Made by a program: the position numbers and the translations under genes. The notes beneath the pieces were generated by a model, which did no database searches, was not told the DNA's origin, and saw nothing but the letters and a program-made list of their open reading frames with translations. This document shows positions 23,869 to 31,948 of a DNA stretch of 33,406 bases, one piece after another. How positions within the stretch are numbered: the first letter of the stretch is position 1; every line of letters starts with the position of its first letter. The DNA comes from an uncultured Clostridia bacterium (GTDB lineage Bacteria > Bacillota > Clostridia > Oscillospirales > Ruminococcaceae), in contig CALXEL010000003.1 in assembly GCA_944387315.1 (NCBI GenBank), positions 1 to 33,406 of the forward strand, read 5' to 3'.

Positions 23869-25262
23869 TACTTGGCACCTCCGTACAAAGCGGGATTACG
23901 CAGTGCTTTCATCTGAGAAAGGGACTTGAGCATCACACGGGAGGCAAACACACCCATCACCATATTCAGCAGTACACCTACCATCAAAGTAAAGCCAAAG
24001 GAGTAGATGGAACCAGCTGTAGAAGGCCCAAACCAGGTATACAGAGGACTGAGCAGCTTAGCAAACAAACTGGAGGGTGGTCCAAAGGAACCCATCAGGA
24101 TAATAGCTACAATAATAATGGTTACGTTGCCGTCAAAAATAGCGGTAAAGGCGCGCTTAAAGCCAGATTCGATGGCACCATCCACCGTCTTGCCGTTTCT
24201 CAGTTCTTCCCGAATGCGCTCAGCGGTAATAATATTGGCATCCACGCCAAAGCCGATGGCCAAAATAACACCAGCAATACCGGGGAGGGTCAAGGTGAAG
24301 GAATCAAAAATCGGGAAATAGCCAGTGGTAGCAGCTACTGTCAAAGCTACCTGACCCAACAGAGCAATAACAGCTACAAAACCTGGCAGACGATAGCGGC
24401 CAATCATAATCAAAGCCACTAAAGCAAAAGCAATTACACCAGCCATCAGCATGGCATCTCTGGCCCCCAGACCCAGGGTGGGCGAAATGGTGCTGAAGTT
24501 CTCTGTCTCCAATTTAAAGGGCAGCGCACCAGCATTGATTTTATTGGCCAGGTCATTGGCCTCTTCCACTGTAAACTGGCTGCTGGAAATAACCGCCTTA
24601 CCATCGGTAATAACAGCCTCAACAGTGGGCGCCGACAACAGGGTGTTGTCCATCCAAATCGAGATACTGTCGCCGTACAGACGCTCGGTAGCCTCAGCAA
24701 ACTTCTGGGTACCCTCTTCATTGAGCTCTAGCGCTACTACATACTGATTGGTCTCACTGTCCACCAAAGCTTCTGCCGACAACACATCTTTGCCTTCCAA
24801 AATCACATTGGAAGCGGTAACCCCGGTAGGTTCCCCAGTGGTGGGATCCATTTCCCTGCCCTCCCGGAAGGTGAGCAGAGCAGTCTCACCCAGCTCGGCG
24901 ATAGCCTGCTCCGGGTTAAACTCAGTCTCATCGGATTTCCAGGGAAAACGTACAATAATACGATCCTTGGCATAATCCACATAAACTTCACTGTCAGTGA
25001 TATTCTGACCCATCAAACGCAGGCGAATAACCGATTCCGCTGCCCGCATCTCATCATCGGTGGCATCTACACCCTCAGGTGGGCTGAATGTGACATCTAC
25101 ACCACCCCGGATATCAATACCCCAGCGGATGTCATTGCCCCCTTTAATATAGGTGGTAGTCAAATCACCGTACTGAGTCTTAACGCCAAAAAACGCGGTG
25201 TACGCGATTAATGCAATCAGACCGGCTACGATGAAAAACTTGGCTTTTTCAAACCTTCTCAT
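23868..25262 (-). CDS. secD: Protein translocase subunit SecD
   Basis: 464 residues. A first helix, then the large P1 domain (about 40-270, opening with WGIDIRGGVDVTF), then five helices with the conserved FGVDANIITAERIREELR. It is shorter than the Proteobacterial form, as in other Firmicutes with separate secD and secF. GGAGG precedes the ATG at 25262. Confidence 0.97.
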   Translation of the reverse strand: MRRFEKAKFFIVAGLIALIAYTAFFGVKTQYGDLTTTYIKGGNDIRWGIDIRGGVDVTFSPPEGVDATDDEMRAAESVIRLRLMGQNITDSEVYVDYAKDRIIVRFPWKSDETEFNPEQAIAELGETALLTFREGREMDPTTGEPTGVTASNVILEGKDVLSAEALVDSETNQYVVALELNEEGTQKFAEATERLYGDSISIWMDNTLLSAPTVEAVITDGKAVISSSQFTVEEANDLANKINAGALPFKLETENFSTISPTLGLGARDAMLMAGVIAFALVALIMIGRYRLPGFVAVIALLGQVALTVAATTGYFPIFDSFTLTLPGIAGVILAIGFGVDANIITAERIREELRNGKTVDGAIESGFKRAFTAIFDGNVTIIIVAIILMGSFGPPSSLFAKLLSPLYTWFGPSTAGSIYSFGFTLMVGVLLNMVMGVFASRVMLKSLSQMKALRNPALYGGAK

Positions 25263-25299
25263 CTGTAATCCTCCAAGCTTAACTATACTCAGTCACCCC

Positions 25300-25340
25300 A
25301 AAAAACAACACAAAAGCCACCGATATTCCAGCGGCTTTTG
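25300..25340 (-). terminator. Terminator after purB
   Basis: On the minus strand, AAAAGCC pairs with GGCTTTT around a partly paired loop, followed by a TTTTTT run (25305-25300). It lies only 38 bases before secD, so the secD promoter must overlap or follow it. A weak TATAGT is seen at 25287-25282. Confidence 0.65.
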
Positions 25341-25425
25341 CGGGGTTGTCCTGCGACATTACGGGTCTAATTATAGGAGATTCGCCAGCAAAAGTCAATT
25401 GCATTATTGGCGGAATCTTCCACAC

Positions 25426-26856
25426 TTAAACCTTTAAAACAGCTTTTTCACCTAAGAGTGTCTTGTTTTTCGCCAACAGAGGCTTGACACACTGTTCCAA
25501 AAACTCCTCTACCTGCTCCTGGCTTCTGCCAATAAAATGTTCCGGCCGCAGCACTGCTTGTACTTCCTCCAGAGTCAGGCCAAAATCAGGGTCCGCACAC
25601 ACTCTTTGGATCAAATCATTTTCTCCGCCCTCTTCTTTGACCACACGAGCGGCCGCCAACGAGTGCTGCCGCAGTTTCTCATGGAGCTGCTGCCGATCCC
25701 CACCCTTTTTGACCGCGCTCATCATAATATTTTCGGTGGCCATAAAAGGCAACTCTTTCATCACACGCTGGTGGATCACCTTGGGATATACTACCAGTCC
25801 ATCGCAGACATTCATCATAATATTAAGGATCGAATCCACCGCTAAAAACGCCTCGCTGACCGCGATTCTCTTATTGGCGGAATCGTCCAGTGTCCGCTCA
25901 AACCACTGGGTAGCCGCTGTAAAAGCAGGATTAATGGTATCTGCCATCACATACCGGGCCAGAGCGCAAATACGCTCACAGCGCATGGGATTGCGTTTGT
26001 AGGGCATTGCCGACGAACCGATCTGATTTTTCTCAAAAGGTTCTTCCATCTCTTTAAAGTTTTGCAGAATCCGCAGGTCATTGGCAAATTTACTGGCCGA
26101 TTGAGCTACCCCAGAAAGAGCCGACAAAACCTGGAAATCCACCTTACGGGAGTAGGTTTGTCCCGAAACCGGTACACAACTGGCAAAGCCCATTTCATGG
26201 GCTATAAAATTTTCCACCCCTTTGATTTTGTCAGAATCTCCCTCAAAGAGCTCCACAAAACTTGCCTGTGTGCCAGTGGTACCTTTGGAACCCAAAAGCT
26301 GTAAAGAACCAATTCGATGGTCTATTTCCTCCAAATCCATCAGCAATTCATTGATCCAGAGGGTGGCCCGTTTGCCGACAGTGGTCAGCTGGGCAGGCTG
26401 GAGATGGGTGTAGGCCAGGGCGGGCATTCCCTTGTACCGAACGGCAAAATCCCCCAGAAGCCCAATGGTATTGATGAGTTTGCGCCGAACCAGTTCCAAG
26501 GCATCCCGCATAACGATAATGTCTGTATTATCTCCCACATAACAGCTGGTTGCTCCCAGATGGATAATACCCTTGGCCTTGGGACACTGCTGGCCATAGG
26601 CATAAACATGGCTCATCACATCATGGCGCACCTCTTTTTCCCGCTGTTCCGCCACCGCAAAATTGATGTCATCCTTGTGAGCTTCCAGTTCTGCTATCTG
26701 CTCCTCAGTGATAGGAATTCCCGCCTGCCGCTCAGCTTTCGCCAAAGCAATCCAAAGCCGGCGCCAGGTGCGGAATTTGTGCTCCGCTGAAAAAAGATAT
26801 TGCATTTCCTCACTGGCATATCGGGTCGAAAAAGGACTTTCATAGCTAGTATACAA
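25426..26856 (-). CDS. purB: Adenylosuccinate lyase
   Basis: 476 residues, the long PurB form found in Clostridia. It converts SAICAR to AICAR and adenylosuccinate to AMP. The signature GSSAMPYKRNP is intact. LGATSCYVGDNTD and the THLQPAQLTTVGKR region carry the other active-site residues. The start is read as TTG at 26856, because AGGAGG lies 8 bases upstream and the protein then opens with YTSYESPFSTRYAS, as in the family. The ATG at 26904 would precede that site. It stands alone, outside a pur operon. Confidence 0.95.
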   Translation of the reverse strand: MYTSYESPFSTRYASEEMQYLFSAEHKFRTWRRLWIALAKAERQAGIPITEEQIAELEAHKDDINFAVAEQREKEVRHDVMSHVYAYGQQCPKAKGIIHLGATSCYVGDNTDIIVMRDALELVRRKLINTIGLLGDFAVRYKGMPALAYTHLQPAQLTTVGKRATLWINELLMDLEEIDHRIGSLQLLGSKGTTGTQASFVELFEGDSDKIKGVENFIAHEMGFASCVPVSGQTYSRKVDFQVLSALSGVAQSASKFANDLRILQNFKEMEEPFEKNQIGSSAMPYKRNPMRCERICALARYVMADTINPAFTAATQWFERTLDDSANKRIAVSEAFLAVDSILNIMMNVCDGLVVYPKVIHQRVMKELPFMATENIMMSAVKKGGDRQQLHEKLRQHSLAAARVVKEEGGENDLIQRVCADPDFGLTLEEVQAVLRPEHFIGRSQEQVEEFLEQCVKPLLAKNKTLLGEKAVLKV

Positions 26857-26955
26857 TGGGACAACCTCCTGTCTACATAGTGGGATATATACACAAAACA
26901 ACATTTTGACTGTACCAGTTTACTATACCATTGCCATATTTTCAAGAAAAACAAC

Positions 26956-26993
26956 AAAAGTTGCCCTTTTCCTTTGGAAAAAGGGCAACTTTT
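26956..26993 (-). terminator. Terminator after the aspartate aminotransferase gene
   Basis: A 17-bp stem with one bulged A (26956-26972 with 26976-26993), followed on the minus strand by a T-rich stretch. Confidence 0.8.
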
Positions 26994-27001
26994 CACACGA
27001 T

Positions 27002-28279
27002 TTATCCCAAAAGCTGCTCCACAGCTGCCAGCCGTACACAGATACAAAAAACTTCCATTGCCTGTGCCAGTTCCTGAAGTGAGGGATAGGACGGGGCCAA
27101 ACGAATGGTATTATCCTTGGGGTCATGGTGCAAGGGGTGGGTGGCCCCTGCTTCTGTCAAAACCACCCCAGCCTGCTTACAGAGATCTACAGTGCGGGCA
27201 GCACATCCCTCTGGAGTGGTGAAGGTAATAAAATATCCACCCTTGGGCTCAGTCCAGCTGCCGATTCCTACACCATCCAGATTCTGATGCAGGGTATTGA
27301 CAACCAGATCAAATTTGGGTTTTAACAGAGCCGCGTGCCGCTTCATATGGGCTCGTACCCCATCCAGGTCCTGGAAAAAACGCAGATGCCGCAGCATATT
27401 GAGCTTATCACAGCCAATAGTCTGGAAGGAGAGCTGTTTTTTAATCCAGGAGACATTCTCTTTGGAGGCGGCCAATATAGCCACACCTGCGCCGGGGAAA
27501 GTCAATTTGGAAGTGGAGGCAAACTCCAATACCAGATTGGGATTTCCCGCCTTCTCACACTCCTCCAAAATATTGAGAATAGGAGTTTCTTCCTCAGTCA
27601 GATGGTGAACACAATAGGCGTTGTCCCAAAAAATACGGAAATCCCCGGCCGCCGGTTTTAATCTGGCCATCCGGCGAACTGTATCATCTGAGTAGCAATA
27701 TCCCTGAGGGTTGGAATATTTGGGAACACACCAGATACCTTTAATGGCCGGATCTGAAGACACCAACTTTTCCACCTGGTCCATATCCGGTCCCTGAGGA
27801 GTCATATCTACTTGGATCATCTCAAAACCGAAAAACTCAGTGATGGCAAAATGACGATCATATCCTGGTACAGGGCACAAGAACTTCAGATTTTTTTCTT
27901 TGCACCATGGGCCATTTCCACCCAGCATACCATGGGTAAATCCCCGGCAAATGGCGTCATACATCATATTGAGGCTGGAACTTCCTCCTACAATTACCTG
28001 CTCTGGCGCAGCACCAATCAAACTGCCCATTAGTTCCCTGATTTCAGCGAAGCCATCCAGAATGCCATAGTTGCGCAGATCGAAGCCAGACTTATCCCGA
28101 AAATCCGACTTACTATCAATGCAGTCCAGCATGGGGTTGGACAAATCCAGCTGTTGGGGGCTTGGTTTGCCTCGGGACATATCCAGCCGCAAATGTTTTT
28201 GCTCAATACGGGAGTACTCTTTTTCCAGTTTCTCCCGTTCCTTCTCCAATTCTTGTCGGTTCATCTGTAAATAAGTCAT
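27002..28279 (-). CDS. Aminotransferase class Ig (aspartate aminotransferase type)
   Basis: 425 residues, matching the Ig subgroup first described as AspT in actinobacteria. PLP is bound by Lys258 (STSKLTFPG). Asn190 in PKYSNPQG and Asp219 in WDNAY are the other cofactor residues. It should transfer the amino group between aspartate and 2-oxoglutarate. The ATG at 28279 follows GAGGAG. The in-frame ATG at 28351 lies upstream of the predicted promoter. It is a single gene. Confidence 0.9.
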   Translation of the reverse strand: MTYLQMNRQELEKEREKLEKEYSRIEQKHLRLDMSRGKPSPQQLDLSNPMLDCIDSKSDFRDKSGFDLRNYGILDGFAEIRELMGSLIGAAPEQVIVGGSSSLNMMYDAICRGFTHGMLGGNGPWCKEKNLKFLCPVPGYDRHFAITEFFGFEMIQVDMTPQGPDMDQVEKLVSSDPAIKGIWCVPKYSNPQGYCYSDDTVRRMARLKPAAGDFRIFWDNAYCVHHLTEEETPILNILEECEKAGNPNLVLEFASTSKLTFPGAGVAILAASKENVSWIKKQLSFQTIGCDKLNMLRHLRFFQDLDGVRAHMKRHAALLKPKFDLVVNTLHQNLDGVGIGSWTEPKGGYFITFTTPEGCAARTVDLCKQAGVVLTEAGATHPLHHDPKDNTIRLAPSYPSLQELAQAMEVFCICVRLAAVEQLLG

Positions 28280-28322
28280 ATTTTTTTGCTCCTCTTTCAT
28301 CTTCCTGGGCCAATATGGGTTT

Positions 28323-28351
28323 ATCATACCTTTTTTTGCAAAAAAATGCAA
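28323..28351 (-). promoter_or_regulatory. Promoter of the aspartate aminotransferase, with inverted repeat
   Basis: Minus strand: TTGCAT (28351-28346), 17-base spacer, TATGAT (28328-28323). TTGCA and TGCAA (28336-28340, 28347-28351) form an inverted repeat over the -35 and spacer, a possible operator. Confidence 0.5.
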
Positions 28352-28440
28352 CTTATTTTTTATCTTCTTGCATAATACTGAGAAAAATTTACTTTGTCAG
28401 ATCTCCAGAGATAAAAATAAAAAATAAACCAAAATGTATA

Positions 28441-28469
28441 TTGACATATCTCTCAAGATAAGCTATAAT
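28441..28469 (+). promoter_or_regulatory. tRNA-Ser promoter
   Basis: TTGACA (28441-28446), exactly 17 bases, TATAAT (28464-28469). It is a perfect sigma-A consensus promoter, 32 bases before the tRNA. Confidence 0.9.
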
Positions 28470-28501
28470 ATAAACCTGTCGGGCAGACTGAGATCTTTCA
28501 T

Positions 28502-28593
28502 GGAAAGATGGCTGAGCTGGTCTAAGGCGCACGACTGGAAATCGTGTGTGGGCTTAAACCCCACCGAGGGTTCGAATCCCTCTCTTTCCGCCA
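28502..28593 (+). tRNA. tRNA-Ser (anticodon GGA)
   Basis: The acceptor stem pairs 28502-28508 with 28583-28589. The anticodon stem CACGA/TCGTG carries the loop CTGGAAA with GGA at 28537-28539. A long class II variable arm and the T arm GAGGGTTCGAATCCCTC follow. G28590 is the discriminator, and CCA (28591-28593) is encoded. It decodes UCC/UCU serine codons. Confidence 0.97.
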
Positions 28594-28594
28594 G

Positions 28595-28627
28595 AACAGA
28601 GCAAGGAAATTCCTTGCTCTGTTTTTT
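28595..28627 (+). terminator. Terminator after tRNA-Ser
   Basis: A perfect 13-bp stem (28595-28607 with 28611-28623) followed by T-rich sequence, directly after the tRNA CCA. Confidence 0.9.
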
Positions 28628-28637
28628 ATTTTCATAC

Positions 28638-28676
28638 AAAAAAGCGCTGGGCCTTATAAAGGCTCAGCGTTTTTTG
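28638..28676 (-). terminator. Terminator after the amidase gene
   Basis: An 11-bp stem with one G-T pair (28645-28655 with 28659-28669), flanked by A6 and T6. It can work on both strands. Confidence 0.85.
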
Positions 28677-28682
28677 CATCAT

Positions 28683-29378
28683 TTAGAGGGTAATGGCAGT
28701 AATTCCATACTTGGTTCGCAGTAAAGAGGCAAAACTTTCTAAATCATATGGGATATTGTCCCGCTGCAATAAAGCAACCAACTGTTCAATGGTCACCGTT
28801 TTCTCTGGAGGGGTAACCGGAGAATCCAAAGGAATCCCCAAATAATTTAAAACCCCTTTAGCATATGCCACACCAAAAGCCCTCTGTTTTTCTACTGTAT
28901 TAATGAGCTGCACATCCTGGGTATTATCCAAAAACGCGCCTTCGCACAAGACCGCTGGGCAATTAACCTGACGCAGCCAACCAAACCAATCGGCGCCTGT
29001 GCTGTTTAACTTGGTTTTAACCCCTCTGCTGCTTTGTCCCATCTCTTTTACCGCCCGCTCAATCTCCTGGGCCAAATGGGTGGATGCCTGGGCAAATTTG
29101 CCTGTTTGCCGATAGACCTCAAATCCTTTGCCCCCACCAGCATTGTTGTGAACCTCTACTGCCAAATCAGCTTGAAAAGTATTGGCTTCTACAATCTCCT
29201 GTATGAGGGGGTCATCCTCCTCTACTGTTCGGCTGATTCCTACAGATACGCCATATTCCTCCAGTTTTTCCTTCATGGCCAACGCCATCACAAGGTTTAC
29301 ATTGGATTCTTTCAGCCCGTTGGCCACTGCTCCAGGGTCTTTTCCCCCATGTCCTACACCAATAAATACCCTTGCCAT
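28683..29378 (-). CDS. N-acetylmuramoyl-L-alanine amidase (Amidase_3) without signal peptide
   Basis: 231 residues. The Amidase_3 zinc site is complete: His10 (GVGHGG), Glu24 (LKESNVN), His77 (EVHNNAGG) and catalytic Glu146 (CEGAFLDN). It cleaves the bond between MurNAc and the stem peptide. There is no export signal, so it would act only if released by lysis or another route, as phage endolysins and some mother-cell autolysins do. A 45-residue tail (about 187-231) may be a small binding domain. The ATG at 29378 follows AAGGAGAG. A mother-cell lysis role or a domesticated endolysin are the main options. Confidence 0.88.
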   Translation of the reverse strand: MARVFIGVGHGGKDPGAVANGLKESNVNLVMALAMKEKLEEYGVSVGISRTVEEDDPLIQEIVEANTFQADLAVEVHNNAGGGKGFEVYRQTGKFAQASTHLAQEIERAVKEMGQSSRGVKTKLNSTGADWFGWLRQVNCPAVLCEGAFLDNTQDVQLINTVEKQRAFGVAYAKGVLNYLGIPLDSPVTPPEKTVTIEQLVALLQRDNIPYDLESFASLLRTKYGITAITL

Positions 29379-29515
29379 GTGATTCTCTCCTTTTTGATTG
29401 TACGAGTCATTTTTCCTCACCATCAGTATAAGCGGATTCCTTTTGTGTGGTTCCAACTGATACATTTTCGGGAGACTTTTCACTTGGGGCCCTATAATAA
29501 AAATGTTGCAGAAGA

Positions 29516-29550
29516 TAAAACAACAGGTCAAGCAATTTGCTCGACCTGTT
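29516..29550 (-). terminator. Terminator after mntP
   Basis: AACAGGTC and GACCTGTT (29522-29529 with 29543-29550) plus an inner AGCA/TGCT stem after an A-C mismatch, then a T-rich run on the minus strand. Confidence 0.75.
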
Positions 29551-29582
29551 ATAAAATACATTTTTAAATTTTAATTTTACTG

Positions 29583-30146
29583 TTAGCTCATATGCTCAAT
29601 AAAAATCTTGAGCCCAATTCCCACCAGAATAACTCCGCCAAAAATAGTTGCTTTCTGCTGCAGCATGCCACCAAAACGCTGGCCGATTTTATAGCCTATC
29701 AAACAGCAAATGAAGGTGGTAACGGCAATAAAAGAGGCAGCCAGCACAATACTTACCTTCATAACCGCAAAACTGATTCCCAGTGCCAGAGCATCGATAC
29801 TAGTTGCGATAGCCTGAACACCTAGCATTTTAAAACTAAACGCCTGGGTGGGACATTCTTCGGTTTGGTTTCCTTCCCGAATAGCTTCCACAATCATTTT
29901 AAGTCCAATAAACAACAGAAGGATCAACGCAATCCAGTGGTCAAATTGCTCAATGGCTTTGGAAAATGTTTGCCCAGCAATATAGCCAGCGATTGGCATA
30001 GCTCCCTGCGCAAAGCCAAAGGCCAACGCACCATACAAACCTGCTTTAGGTTCCCGTTCTCCATAACAGAGACCGTTGGAAACAGATACTGCGAAAGCAT
30101 CCATGGATAGTCCAAGAGCTATGAGGAATAATGTTATTAAATCCAC
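29583..30146 (-). CDS. mntP: Manganese efflux pump MntP
   Basis: 187 residues, almost the same as the E. coli protein, with six helices. The essential acidic residues Asp16 (GLSMDAFAVS) and Asp118 (TSIDALALG) are conserved. It exports excess Mn(II). The start is GTG at 30146 with AGGTGAG upstream. Unlike many mntP genes, it has no yybP-ykoY riboswitch: the leader is only about 35 bases. A 13-bp palindrome sits at the start site instead, pointing to repressor control. Confidence 0.95.
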   Translation of the reverse strand: MDLITLFLIALGLSMDAFAVSVSNGLCYGEREPKAGLYGALAFGFAQGAMPIAGYIAGQTFSKAIEQFDHWIALILLLFIGLKMIVEAIREGNQTEECPTQAFSFKMLGVQAIATSIDALALGISFAVMKVSIVLAASFIAVTTFICCLIGYKIGQRFGGMLQQKATIFGGVILVGIGLKIFIEHMS

Positions 30147-30168
30147 TTTTTCTCACCTGCTTTTTCAG

Positions 30169-30181
30169 TTTACACAGTAAA
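30169..30181. promoter_or_regulatory. Operator candidate at the mntP start site
   Basis: TTTACACAGTAAA is a 5-3-5 inverted repeat covering the predicted transcription start. A repressor bound here would block the very strong promoter. The regulator is not identified. Confidence 0.5.
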
Positions 30182-30185
30182 TTTT

Positions 30186-30214
30186 ATTATAATTTTTTTA
30201 TAAACAGATGTCAA
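30186..30214 (-). promoter_or_regulatory. mntP promoter
   Basis: Minus strand: TTGACA (30214-30209), 17 bases, TATAAT (30191-30186). It is a perfect consensus. Confidence 0.85.
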
Positions 30215-30256
30215 TAAAATTTCCGGTTTGCCAATTTATATTATGACACACCAATA

Positions 30257-30272
30257 TAGATAACTGTATCTA
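30257..30272. repeat. Inverted repeat upstream of the DUF5685 gene
   Basis: TAGATA, ACTG, TATCTA: 6-base arms with a 4-base spacer, about 115 bases before the DUF5685 start. It may be an operator. No clear sigma-A promoter is seen between it and the gene. Confidence 0.3.
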
Positions 30273-30386
30273 TTTGCTTTTATCAGACAGGCTGTTCACA
30301 ATTTTTTCATCACTTAATCTGTATTTTATTGTAGAATTAAGTAACGATTTATCCTGATTATTTTTTCGCCGGATGGTGTTTTGACA

Positions 30387-31256
30387 TTGTTTGGATATGT
30401 AAAACCCTTTTCTCCAGAGTTGAAAATGCGGGAGTATGACACCTACAAAGCAGTTTACTGTGGGCTTTGTCACCAATTGGGGCACACTTTTGGTCCATTG
30501 GCACGATTTACACTGAGCTATGATTTTACCTTTCTGGCCATGTTGGCCATGGCTGTTACAGAAGAAAAACCGGCTTTTGACAAATGTGCATGCTTTATCA
30601 ATCCCCTCAAAAAATCCATGACTTTATGTGACTGCCCCTCTTTGCTTTATTCCGCCGACGCAGCTATTATTATGTTTTATTATAAAATGCTGGACAATCA
30701 GGCTGATCAGCGCGGACTAAAAAAATGGGGGGCTCGTCTTGCCCTGATTTTTCTTTCCAAGCCCCACCAACAAGCAGCCAAAAGGTTTCCCCATTTGGAA
30801 GAGGCTCTTGCCACTGCTTCCAGTGCGCAAACCCAGTTGGAACAGGAGCACTGTAACCAAATTGACCGGGCTTGTGAGCCCACTGCCCAAGCTCTTTCCA
30901 AAATTTGTGAACAGCTCACCCAGGATACCAATAACCGCCGGGTTTTAAATCGCTTTGGCTATCTGCTGGGCCGCTATATTTATTTATGTGATGCGTTGGA
31001 TGATCTGGAAGAAGATCAAAAAAGCGGGAATTACAACCCCTTTTTACAAGCCGCTGAAATGGCAGGTGAACCAAATCTGCAACAGTGCCGGCAACAAGCG
31101 ATGGATACACTGTACATGACAATTGGAGAAATCGGTAAGACCTATTCCCTGCTTGCCTTGACAAATTTTGAGCCAATTCTTTCCAATGTGGTATATTTGG
31201 GGCTCAAGCATACAGTTTCCCTGATCATCAACAAGAGGAGTGACCAAAATGACTGA
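30387..31256 (+). CDS. DUF5685 protein with isoprenoid-synthase-like motifs
   Basis: 289 residues, mostly helical, starting with the family opening MFGYVKP. The start is therefore read as TTG at 30387, with GGTG 8 bases upstream. The N-terminal part is Cys-rich (CGLC at 25-28, CAC at 67-69, CDC at 81-83). Two acidic motifs stand out: DNQAD (103-107) inside [11 protein letters not shown], and DALDDLEED (202-210) inside [21 protein letters not shown]. They mirror the DxxxD and DxxED diphosphate-Mg sites of squalene/phytoene synthases in order, context and spacing. Function is unknown; the fold comparison is inference. It overlaps the J-protein start by 8 bases. Confidence 0.8.
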   Translation: MFGYVKPFSPELKMREYDTYKAVYCGLCHQLGHTFGPLARFTLSYDFTFLAMLAMAVTEEKPAFDKCACFINPLKKSMTLCDCPSLLYSADAAIIMFYYKMLDNQADQRGLKKWGARLALIFLSKPHQQAAKRFPHLEEALATASSAQTQLEQEHCNQIDRACEPTAQALSKICEQLTQDTNNRRVLNRFGYLLGRYIYLCDALDDLEEDQKSGNYNPFLQAAEMAGEPNLQQCRQQAMDTLYMTIGEIGKTYSLLALTNFEPILSNVVYLGLKHTVSLIINKRSDQND

Positions 31257-31878
31257 TCCTTATAAAGTGCTTGGTGTTTCCCCCAATGCCACCGATGAAG
31301 AAATTAAAAGCGCCTATCGGGATCTGGCACGAAAGTACCATCCAGACCGCTATATAGACAATCCCCTGGCTGATTTAGCCAGTGAGAAAATGAAAGAAAT
31401 CAATGAAGCCTATGATCAAATACAACGGCTGCGGCGCGCCACAGGGTCTACAGGGCAGTCCACCCAATACAGACAGTACCAGCAACAGCCGGGAAACAGC
31501 CAATTTGCCGATATCCGCAGACTAATCTACAGCAACCGGATTACCGAAGCTGAGGAACTTTTGGATGGGGTTCCCACCTCCCGCCGGGATGGGGAATGGT
31601 ATTTCCTTAAAGGGAGTATTTTTTATTCCCGAGGGTGGCTGGAAGAAGCGTATAAATATTTTATGCAAGCCAACACCATGGACCCCACCAACGCAGAATA
31701 TCAAGCAGCTCTCAACCAAATGGCCTGGCAAAGACGTACAGGAAACCCAGGCAGCCCCTATGGTTCCGGTCCGGTTATCGCCACCTATGACTGTTGTGAT
31801 CCCTGTAATCTCTGCGCCGGGGTTATGTGCGCCAACTGCTGCTGCGATTGTACAGGCAGTCTCTGTCGCTGTCTGTAG
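31249..31878 (+). CDS. J-domain (DnaJ-like) protein with Cys-rich tail
   Basis: 209 residues. A full J-domain (about 2-65, HPD at 31-33) should stimulate an Hsp70 ATPase. A linker rich in Gln, Ser and Thr follows, then a region with TPR-like helices (about 85-160). The last 28 residues hold 11 cysteines in CC, CxxC and CCC patterns and end in CRCL. This tail may bind metal or an iron-sulfur cluster, or be a site of lipid or membrane attachment. The ATG at 31249 follows GAGGAG. It is coupled to the DUF5685 gene. Confidence 0.85.
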   Translation: MTDPYKVLGVSPNATDEEIKSAYRDLARKYHPDRYIDNPLADLASEKMKEINEAYDQIQRLRRATGSTGQSTQYRQYQQQPGNSQFADIRRLIYSNRITEAEELLDGVPTSRRDGEWYFLKGSIFYSRGWLEEAYKYFMQANTMDPTNAEYQAALNQMAWQRRTGNPGSPYGSGPVIATYDCCDPCNLCAGVMCANCCCDCTGSLCRCL

Positions 31879-31948
31879 GCCATCTGCTGGCCAGTAAAAT
31901 TAGTTTTGAGGCTATTTTGCTTCAAAACGCAAAAGTGAGGCAGTCTAA

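Noticed and set aside
26848-26858. ATTGTATAC at the purB start as another FCD operator
   Set aside because: Only one arm is present, and it overlaps codons of a housekeeping gene unrelated to the block.
30147-30214. yybP-ykoY manganese riboswitch upstream of mntP
   Set aside because: The predicted leader is about 35 bases with no matching fold.
31903-31928. Hairpin GTTTTGAGGC/GCTTCAAAAC as a terminator after the J-protein
   Set aside because: No T run follows, and the next gene lies just downstream.
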